Positions 1 through 5,079 of a stretch of 5,823 bases of DNA are shown in pieces. The stretch lies in assembly GCA_964449835.1 (NCBI GenBank), contig CAYVBZ010000088.1, positions 1-5,823 of the forward strand. Reading direction: 5' to 3'. Made by a program: the position numbers and the translations under genes. This DNA is from JABDGC01 sp964449835 (GTDB lineage Bacteria; Pseudomonadota; Gammaproteobacteria; DSM-16500). The number at the start of each line of letters is the position of its first letter. The first letter of the stretch is position 1. A model generated the notes under the pieces. That model saw nothing but the letters and a program-made list of their open reading frames with translations, did no database searches and had not been told where the DNA came from.

Positions 1-423
1 ATCCTGGAAACCCCATTGCCCGCAACGCCTGATGCCGGCGCTTTTTCTTTGGAAGCGAAGCCCTATTACGCCCATATCGTAACGATCATTATCTCGTTCA
101 TGCTGCTCACTTCAGTGACCGCCTGGTGGTATCTTCACGCCAATAAGCCTACACAGACCATCATTGCATTAAAAGAACCCTTAATTTTTCCAGAACCTTC
201 GAATCCACTCAGCAACTCAGGCTCCCCCACTCCCACACTCGAAACTGCGGCTAAAACGCCTGAAACCCAGCCCGCGAAGTTGCCGGAGACCCCTGTAATC
301 GATCCCAATGCGAAAAAACCCGTCACTGTTGCCGCTGCCACGCCCACGCCTAACTTAGCGAGCATCTCAGCCAAACGTCTAGAAAAGCCTTTAGAAAATG
401 ACGATGACGGGGCCGATGAATAA
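1..423 (+). CDS. RodZ-like single-pass membrane protein, 3' part only
   Basis: The frame is open from the first base, so the gene's 5' end lies outside the window; 140 codons are visible, ending in TAA at 421-423. What is seen is a hydrophobic segment at visible residues 24-45 (HIVTIIISFMLLTSVTAWWY), then about 95 residues rich in Pro, Thr, Ala and Ser, and an acidic end (ENDDDGADE). E. coli RodZ has a similar single membrane segment ending in an AWWW motif and followed by a Pro/Thr-rich periplasmic stretch, and rodZ lies upstream of hisS (with ispG between) in enterobacteria. RodZ links MreB to the cell-wall elongation machinery. The N-terminal helix-turn-helix domain would be outside the window. 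No C-terminal beta domain (DUF4115) follows the Pro-rich part, which is unusual for RodZ. The RodZ assignment rests on the membrane segment and position only; another Pro-rich, membrane-anchored protein is possible. Confidence 0.5.
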   Translation: MLETPLPATPDAGAFSLEAKPYYAHIVTIIISFMLLTSVTAWWYLHANKPTQTIIALKEPLIFPEPSNPLSNSGSPTPTLETAAKTPETQPAKLPETPVIDPNAKKPVTVAAATPTPNLASISAKRLEKPLENDDDGADE

Positions 424-430
424 GAATAAG

Positions 431-435
431 AGAGG
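431..435 (+). promoter_or_regulatory. Ribosome binding site deciding the hisS start
   Basis: AGAGG at 431-435 is a good Shine-Dalgarno match. It lies 6 bases before GTG at 442 but directly abuts the in-frame TTG at 436, which is too close to be used. The site therefore favours GTG 442 as the hisS start. Confidence 0.65.
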
Positions 436-441
436 TTGAAT

Positions 442-1746
442 GTGAGCCACCCTGTGATTCAAGCAGTCCGAGGAATGAATGATATTATTCCTCCAGATAC
501 CCACCTTTGGCGTCATGTAGAACGTGTTTTCCGTAATATTGCCCATGGCTATGGTTACCAGGAAATTCGCTTTCCCATCGTCGAAAAAACAGAATTATTT
601 AAACGTACCATCGGGGAAGACACTGAAATCGTTGAAAAGGAAATGTACACCTTTATCGACAAACAAGACGATAGCCTCACCCTGCGTCCGGAAGGCACCG
701 CGGGTTGCGTGAGAGCGGCCATTGAACAGGGCCACCTTTATCGGCAAGTGCAAAAGTTATGGTATGTGGGGCCTTTTTTTCGCCGGGAGCGCCCTCAAAA
801 AGGCCGTTACCGCCAATTTCATCAATGCGGCGCCGAGGTCTTTGGCCTGGCAGGGCCTGATATTGACGCGGAACTCATCCTTTTTTCCGCCCGCGTACTC
901 AACAAATTAGGCTTAAAAAAAGACGTGTCCCTGCAACTGAACTCCTTAGGTTCCAAGGAAAGCCGTGCTGATTATCGCAAAGAACTGGTCCGTTATTTCA
1001 GCAAACATAAGAGTGATTTGGACGAAGACAGCCTGCGAAGACTGTCTGATAATCCTCTGCGAATTTTAGACAGCAAAAACCCAGACCTGAAAGACCTGAT
1101 TGCCAAAGCGCCCGTCTTATTGGACCACCTCGACGCCGAATCGAAAACGCATTTTCGGCGGCTGCGGGAGTATTTGGACTATACCGGCCTGAATTATGAA
1201 GTTAACACGCATTTGGTGCGAGGGCTGGATTATTACACCCGGACCGTTTTTGAATGGGTGACCACCCGCTTAGGGGCCCAAGGCACGGTTTGCGCTGGCG
1301 GCCGCTATGATGGCTTGATTGAGCAGCTGGGGGGGAAGGAAACGCCGGCTTTGGGCTTTGCTATGGGCCTGGAACGTACGATTTTGCTGATGCAGCAACA
1401 AGGCCAGGATTATACCGCGGGCACCATTATGCACGCCTATTTCATTACAGACAGCGAAGAAGCCTTTCAAGTCGCCCTCCGCTTGACCGATAAACTGCGC
1501 GACCAGGTCGCGGGCATCCGCATTATTCTGCATTGCGGCGGCGGAAATCTCAGTAACCAGTTTAAAAAAGCAGATAAAAGCGGGGCGCATTTTGCTATTG
1601 TTTTAGGGCAAAATGAGCTGAAGACCCATACGCTGACCATCAAGCCCCTTCGGGAAAAAGTCCCTCAGCTCTCTATTCACCAGTTGGAAATTGCGGAATA
1701 CCTGAAGCTGCGGATTAAAGAGATTATGGCGAAAAAGCAGAAGTAG
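442..1746 (+). CDS. hisS: Histidine--tRNA ligase (HisRS)
   Basis: The protein attaches histidine to tRNA-His in the cytoplasm using ATP. It has 434 residues from GTG 442, close to the 424 of E. coli. Class II synthetase signatures are clear: motif 2 around residues 112-128 (FFRRERPQKGRYRQFHQ, with R114 equivalent to E. coli Arg113); the histidine-specific LVRGLDYY at 258-265 (R260 equivalent to Arg259); AGGRYDG at 285-291; and motif 3 LGFAMGLER at 304-312. The C-terminal anticodon-binding domain covers roughly residues 325-425 and includes GGGNLSNQFKKADKSGAHFA. Nothing catalytic appears to be missing. The start is chosen by spacing to AGAGG and because it puts the N-terminus within one residue of E. 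coli numbering (QAVRGMND against QAIRGMND). It begins 18 bases after the preceding stop, so it is probably cotranscribed with that gene. A palindromic element follows 9 bases after its stop. Confidence 0.98.
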   Translation: MSHPVIQAVRGMNDIIPPDTHLWRHVERVFRNIAHGYGYQEIRFPIVEKTELFKRTIGEDTEIVEKEMYTFIDKQDDSLTLRPEGTAGCVRAAIEQGHLYRQVQKLWYVGPFFRRERPQKGRYRQFHQCGAEVFGLAGPDIDAELILFSARVLNKLGLKKDVSLQLNSLGSKESRADYRKELVRYFSKHKSDLDEDSLRRLSDNPLRILDSKNPDLKDLIAKAPVLLDHLDAESKTHFRRLREYLDYTGLNYEVNTHLVRGLDYYTRTVFEWVTTRLGAQGTVCAGGRYDGLIEQLGGKETPALGFAMGLERTILLMQQQGQDYTAGTIMHAYFITDSEEAFQVALRLTDKLRDQVAGIRIILHCGGGNLSNQFKKADKSGAHFAIVLGQNELKTHTLTIKPLREKVPQLSIHQLEIAEYLKLRIKEIMAKKQK

Positions 1747-1755
1747 GAGTTTTGC

Positions 1756-1790
1756 TATACCCATTACACTTCAAAATGCGAACTTGTCAT
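1756..1790 (+). repeat. Left terminal inverted repeat of the MITE-like element
   Basis: These 35 bases pair with 1846-1880 at 34 positions. The single difference is T at 1784 where the complement of the right end would give C. It begins 9 bases after the hisS stop codon. Confidence 0.85.
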
Positions 1791-1845
1791 CCTGAACGAA
1801 GTGAAGGACCTGTTAAAATTCAAGAGATTCTTCGCTACGCCCAGA

Positions 1846-1880
1846 ATGACAGGTTCGCATTTTGAAGTGTAATGGGTATA
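1846..1880 (-). repeat. Right terminal inverted repeat of the MITE-like element
   Basis: This is the reverse complement of 1756-1790 with one mismatch. It is followed directly by TATACC, which makes a GGTATATACC palindrome at the right junction and leaves a TA on each side of the element. Confidence 0.85.
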
Positions 1881-1895
1881 TACCTCAAGTTCTTC

Positions 1896-1923
1896 TTGAA
1901 TATTCGTGCAAATTTTATATAGT
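1896..1923 (+). promoter_or_regulatory. Candidate sigma70 promoter for yfgM-bamB-der
   Basis: TTGAAT at 1896-1901 (4 of 6 against TTGACA) and TATAGT at 1918-1923 (5 of 6 against TATAAT) are separated by 16 bases in an AT-rich stretch. Transcription would start near 1930, giving a leader of about 29 bases that contains the yfgM ribosome binding site. The -35 lies 15 bases downstream of the inserted element. This would let yfgM, bamB and der be expressed even if the hairpin blocks readthrough from hisS. It is a visual match only. Confidence 0.45.
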
Positions 1924-1947
1924 CTCCTTACCCAGCCAGGACAAGAA

Positions 1948-1952
1948 AGAGG
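1948..1952 (+). promoter_or_regulatory. Ribosome binding site deciding the yfgM TTG start
   Basis: AGAGG at 1948-1952 is followed after 6 bases by TTG at 1959. The motif and spacing equal those in front of the hisS GTG start. No in-frame ATG near the expected N-terminus competes. Confidence 0.65.
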
Positions 1953-1958
1953 TGCCCT

Positions 1959-2603
1959 TTGACAGAATATTTAACAGAACAAGAACAGGTCGACCAGTTA
2001 AAAAAAATGTTCCGAGTGTATGGCATTCCAGCCCTCTTCGGCATTCTGGTCGGCATTCTTATTTTTTACGGCTGGAACTACTACCAAAGTTACAGGGCCC
2101 GCATTCTCTCCCACGCCTCACGCGTCTACGACGAAATGTTGGCTGACCGTTCACGGAACAATGTTCAAGAAACCCAGGTCCAGGCGCAAAAACTCTTCAA
2201 CCATTATGCTTCCACCCCTTATGGCGATATGGCCGCGCTCATGCTCGCGCGACAAGCCGTCAATAAAAAAGATTATGCTGAGGCAGACAAACAGCTGACT
2301 TGGGTCATGAAACACGGTCATAACGCTTCCATCCAACAAATCGCCCGCCTGCGTTTGGCGCGTTTACTGATCGCAGAGCAAAAACCGGATGAGGCCATTC
2401 ACAAACTTCAAACTATTAAAGATAAGAGCTTTATCAGCCTGATCGACGAAGTCTTGGGGGATGCCTATCTTGCTAAGGACCAAGTTCCAGAAGCCCGTGA
2501 AGCTTATCAGCGAGCGCTGCGAGAATTGCCGCACTCGGAAGAAATTCGCCCTCTGCTTGAGATGAAACTCAATAATCTAGCCACTGCGGGACAAGTCGCA
2601 TGA
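1959..2603 (+). CDS. yfgM: YfgM family TPR-like inner-membrane protein (ancillary SecYEG translocon subunit)
   Basis: The protein has 214 residues (E. coli YfgM has 206) and starts at TTG 1959 behind AGAGG. A short acidic cytoplasmic N-terminus (MTEYLTEQEQVDQLKKMF) leads to one membrane segment at about residues 22-41 (GIPALFGILVGILIFYGWNY). A periplasmic helical repeat domain of the TPR_21 type follows. It contains the family-typical stretches YGDMAALMLARQ, RLRLARLLIAEQKPDEAI, GDAYLAKDQVPEAREAYQ and a final EMKLNNLA close to the E. coli ending MQMKINNLS. In E. coli, YfgM associates with SecYEG and the chaperone PpiD and assists proteins leaving the translocon. That role is transferred from the family, not shown here. 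It overlaps bamB by four bases (ATGA), which implies translational coupling. Upstream, the inserted palindrome separates it from hisS. Confidence 0.92.
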   Translation: MTEYLTEQEQVDQLKKMFRVYGIPALFGILVGILIFYGWNYYQSYRARILSHASRVYDEMLADRSRNNVQETQVQAQKLFNHYASTPYGDMAALMLARQAVNKKDYAEADKQLTWVMKHGHNASIQQIARLRLARLLIAEQKPDEAIHKLQTIKDKSFISLIDEVLGDAYLAKDQVPEAREAYQRALRELPHSEEIRPLLEMKLNNLATAGQVA

Positions 2604-3751
2604 ATATTCAAAAGCAATTTTTCTTTCTCGTTCCACTTTGCCTTTTTCTTTCCGCCTGCACCTCACTCTGGGAAAAAGATAATACCCCGCCGCCTTCCAC
2701 TTTGGTCCATTTCACCCCCAAGGTCAGGCCGCATCAGGTCTGGGACGCCCGCATCAATTTTGGTCTCAACTATGAAGATTTGAAATTCAATCCGGTTGTC
2801 ACCGACCAGGAGATTATTATTGTCAACCAACGAGGCACCCTCACCGGTCTTAGTAAGCAGAACGGTAGAATTCTCTGGAAGACCGATGTTCATGCCCTTG
2901 TTAGCAGCGGGGTTGCCGTCAATGACCAATTGATTGTAGTCGGCACTAAAAATGGCACTGTGATTGCGCTCAGCGCCCTGGACAGAAGACCGCTTTGGAA
3001 AGCAAAAACGTTCAGCGAAATTCTGGCCGCGCCAGTGCTCAACGAAAAACTTGTGATCGTGAAATCCATCGACGGTAAAGTTTCAGCCTTTTCAAGCTCA
3101 GATGGGCGCCTTGTTTGGCGGCATCAAGAAATGGAACCTAGTTTAATTTTACGCGAGGCAAGTATCCCCCAATTAACGTCGAATGCCGTGATTGTCGGCT
3201 TCGCCAATGGAAAAGTTGATAAACTCGCGCTGAAAGACGGCCATGAAATATGGAGCGTGCCCATCACCCAGCCCAATGGCGCTTTTGCCATTCAGCGCAT
3301 GATTGATATCGACGCCGATCCGATTATCTCCAATAATCAGGTCATCGCGGCCACCTATCAAGGAAAAATTGTCTCGCTCAACTTAGGCAGCGGCCGAGTG
3401 TATTGGGACCAGAGCATTTCTTCTTATGCCGGCATCATCGCAGATGATGACCGCGTTTATGTTTCCGATACTAAAAGCTATATCTGGGCCTTCGATAAAA
3501 GAAATGGCCGGGTGGTGTGGAAGCAAATTCAATTAGAAGCCAGACGGATTACAGGCCCTGTCTTGGTCGGCCGCTATCTCGTCGTCGGAGATGAAGAAGG
3601 CGTGTTGCATTGGCTCGATACCGCAGACGGCAGTTTCGCCGGCCGCGCGCAAGTCAGCGGCACCGCTATCTTAACCAAGCCCGCCGTTTCAGGACAAACG
3701 GTCTATGCAATCACAAAGGACGGCTATTTAACAGCTTATGTTGTGAATTAA
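2600..3751 (+). CDS. bamB: Outer-membrane assembly lipoprotein BamB
   Basis: The protein has 383 residues, close to the 392 of E. coli BamB. The N-terminus is a lipoprotein signal peptide with the lipobox LSAC, Cys at residue 20, followed by Thr-Ser and not by Asp, consistent with sorting to the outer membrane. The rest is a PQQ-like beta-propeller. Blade-ending motifs of the form (D/N)GRxxW recur with Trp at about residues 93, 133, 173, 218, 269 and 307 (for example NGRILW, DGRLVW, SGRVYW, NGRVVW). BamB is a scaffold subunit of the BAM complex that inserts beta-barrel proteins into the outer membrane; it acts on the periplasmic face with BamA. ATG 2600 overlaps the yfgM stop, and GGGA at 2588-2591 is a modest ribosome binding site 8 bases upstream. 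The gene ends at TAA 3749-3751, 14 bases before der. Confidence 0.96.
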   Translation: MNIQKQFFFLVPLCLFLSACTSLWEKDNTPPPSTLVHFTPKVRPHQVWDARINFGLNYEDLKFNPVVTDQEIIIVNQRGTLTGLSKQNGRILWKTDVHALVSSGVAVNDQLIVVGTKNGTVIALSALDRRPLWKAKTFSEILAAPVLNEKLVIVKSIDGKVSAFSSSDGRLVWRHQEMEPSLILREASIPQLTSNAVIVGFANGKVDKLALKDGHEIWSVPITQPNGAFAIQRMIDIDADPIISNNQVIAATYQGKIVSLNLGSGRVYWDQSISSYAGIIADDDRVYVSDTKSYIWAFDKRNGRVVWKQIQLEARRITGPVLVGRYLVVGDEEGVLHWLDTADGSFAGRAQVSGTAILTKPAVSGQTVYAITKDGYLTAYVVN

Positions 3752-3765
3752 GCGGGGACCTTGTC

Positions 3766-5079
3766 ATGCTGCCTGTGATCGCAATTGTTGGAAAACCGAA
3801 TGTTGGGAAATCCACCTTATTTAACCGCTTGACGGCCTCTCGTGCTGCTTTGGTTTCGGACTTTCCAGGAATGACGCGTGACCGGCAATACGGTCAGGCC
3901 AGTTTCGCGCAGTTTCAGTTTATTGTAATTGATACCGGCGGAATGACTGAGTCCGGTGAAGAGCTAGAACAGCACATTACCCAACAGGCACTTCAGGCCA
4001 TTGTTGAAGCGGACAAACTGCTTTTGCTCATCGATGGCCGTCAGGGAATCACCACCGAAGATCAAGCCATTGTGGATAAAATCCGGCGCTTAGAAAAACC
4101 TATCTTTTTAGTCGTCAATAAAACAGAAGGGCAGGATACCGATCTTGCTGCCGCGGATTTTTACCGTTTAGGTCTGGGGGCCCCCTTTCCGATTTCAGCG
4201 GCGCATGGCAAAGGCGTGAATTCTTTGTTGGAGGCGGTTTTTCCGCCGGAAGAACAAGCGGCCATTCAAAAAGCCGAAGCTGCCATCAACCAGGACCAAA
4301 GCATTCGCTTGGCCTTGGTTGGCAGGCCCAATGTTGGAAAATCCACTTTGACGAACCGCTTGCTTGGTGAAGAGCGTGTCATTGTGAGTGATGTACCGGG
4401 TACGACCCGGGACAGCATTTTCATTCCCTTGGAACGCTATGACAAGCATTACACTTTGATTGATACCGCCGGAATGCGGCGGCGGAAAAATATTGAAGAA
4501 GTGACGGAAAAATTTTCTATTGTTAAAACTTTGCAAGCGATTGAAAGCGCCAATGTGGTGCTCTTTGTCATTGATGGCCGTGAGGCAGTCACAGAACAAG
4601 ACCTCCGGCTCTTGGGCTTTGTGCTGGAAAGCGGCAAATCTTTGGTGGTCGCCATCAACAAATGGGACAACATGTCTCAAGATGATAAGGAACGCACGCG
4701 CACCAGTGTTTCCCGGCGACTGCATTTCCTCTCCGCCATCCGCATGGAATATATTTCCGCCCTGCATGGCACCGGCGTCGGTAAGCTGCTGGATTACGTC
4801 GATGAAGCCTATGAATCCGCCAACAAAAAATTCTCAACCTCTTATTTAACACAATTACTCGAACAAGCCGTGGAAGCTTATACCCCGCCGCTAGTTCAAG
4901 GCCGCCGCGTCAAACTGCGCTACGCCCACGCTGGCGGACATAATCCCCCACTGATCGTGGTCCACGGCAGCGGGGCCGAACGCTTGCCGGAAGCCTATAA
5001 GCGTTATCTAGCAGGGTATTATCAGAAACGTCTGGGCTTGGTCGGGACGCCGGTGCGAGTAAAGATGAAAGAGGCCTAA
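3766..5079 (+). CDS. der: Ribosome-associated double GTPase Der (EngA)
   Basis: The protein has 437 residues from ATG 3766 and assists late assembly of the 50S ribosomal subunit. Two GTPase domains in tandem are visible. Domain 1 has the P-loop GKPNVGKS at 9-16, DTGG at 56-59 and NKTE at 118-121. Domain 2 has GRPNVGKS at 186-193, DTAG at 233-236 and NKWD at 298-301. A KH-like C-terminal domain covers about 350-437 (GRRVKLRYAHAGG, SYKRYL-like EAYKRYL). Domain 1 carries Glu where the guanine-specificity motif NKxD normally has Asp. The acidic linker between the GTPase domains of E. coli Der (490 residues) is almost absent, and the basic C-terminal tail is missing, which explains the shorter length. 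The frame stays open upstream to 3610 inside bamB, but ATG 3766 matches the E. coli N-terminus (MLPVIAIVGKPN against MVPVVALVGRPN). The ribosome binding site is weak (GCGGGG, 8 bases upstream), so coupling to bamB translation is likely. Confidence 0.97.
   Translation: MLPVIAIVGKPNVGKSTLFNRLTASRAALVSDFPGMTRDRQYGQASFAQFQFIVIDTGGMTESGEELEQHITQQALQAIVEADKLLLLIDGRQGITTEDQAIVDKIRRLEKPIFLVVNKTEGQDTDLAAADFYRLGLGAPFPISAAHGKGVNSLLEAVFPPEEQAAIQKAEAAINQDQSIRLALVGRPNVGKSTLTNRLLGEERVIVSDVPGTTRDSIFIPLERYDKHYTLIDTAGMRRRKNIEEVTEKFSIVKTLQAIESANVVLFVIDGREAVTEQDLRLLGFVLESGKSLVVAINKWDNMSQDDKERTRTSVSRRLHFLSAIRMEYISALHGTGVGKLLDYVDEAYESANKKFSTSYLTQLLEQAVEAYTPPLVQGRRVKLRYAHAGGHNPPLIVVHGSGAERLPEAYKRYLAGYYQKRLGLVGTPVRVKMKEA

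Larger units (their letters stand above)
1756..1880. mobile_element. MITE-like palindromic element between hisS and yfgM
   Basis: A 125-base element is bounded by 35-base inverted repeats, 1756-1790 and 1846-1880, that differ at one position. The ends read TATACCCATTACACTTC and its complement. Inside these, 1791-1814 and 1822-1845 form a second, less perfect inverted pair (16 of 24 paired) around a 7-base centre, so the whole element can fold into one long hairpin. It has no coding capacity. It is flanked by TA on both sides if the ends are taken as TACCC/GGGTA, as expected for a non-autonomous relative of an IS630/Tc1-type transposon that duplicates TA on insertion. The inner arm (TGTCATCCTGAACGAAGTGA) resembles, from memory, a palindromic repeat sequence seen in many bacterial genomes. 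Mobility is inferred from structure, since only one copy lies in this window. Transcribed, it would form a very stable hairpin between the two genes. Confidence 0.75.

Noticed and set aside
436..441. TTG at 436 as hisS start
   Set aside because: The AGAGG motif abuts it with no spacer; GTG 442 has a 6-base spacer and fits E. coli numbering.
440..445. ATG directly followed by TGA overlapping the hisS start
   Set aside because: A start-stop pair can act as a regulatory mini-ORF, but this one overlaps the GTG start by chance-level sequence and nothing else supports it.
1756..1880. Palindrome as a normal intrinsic terminator of hisS
   Set aside because: The stem is far longer than usual and no T-run follows (TATATACCTC). 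It may still hinder readthrough.
1887..1901. Small inverted repeat TCAAG-TTCTT-CTTGA as an operator
   Set aside because: A 5-base stem is near chance, and the site matches no operator I recognise.
1862..2146. Plus-strand frame of 94 codons running from the palindrome into yfgM
   Set aside because: It overlaps yfgM in another frame, starts inside the inserted element and has no recognisable protein pattern.
3610..3765. Upstream extension of the der frame starting at TTG 3610
   Set aside because: It lies inside bamB, has no ribosome binding site, encodes an Arg-rich out-of-frame shadow, and ATG 3766 matches the N-terminus of known Der proteins.
4195..4767. 190-codon minus-strand frame inside der
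   Set aside because: It lies entirely within the well-conserved der coding region and shows no family pattern of its own.
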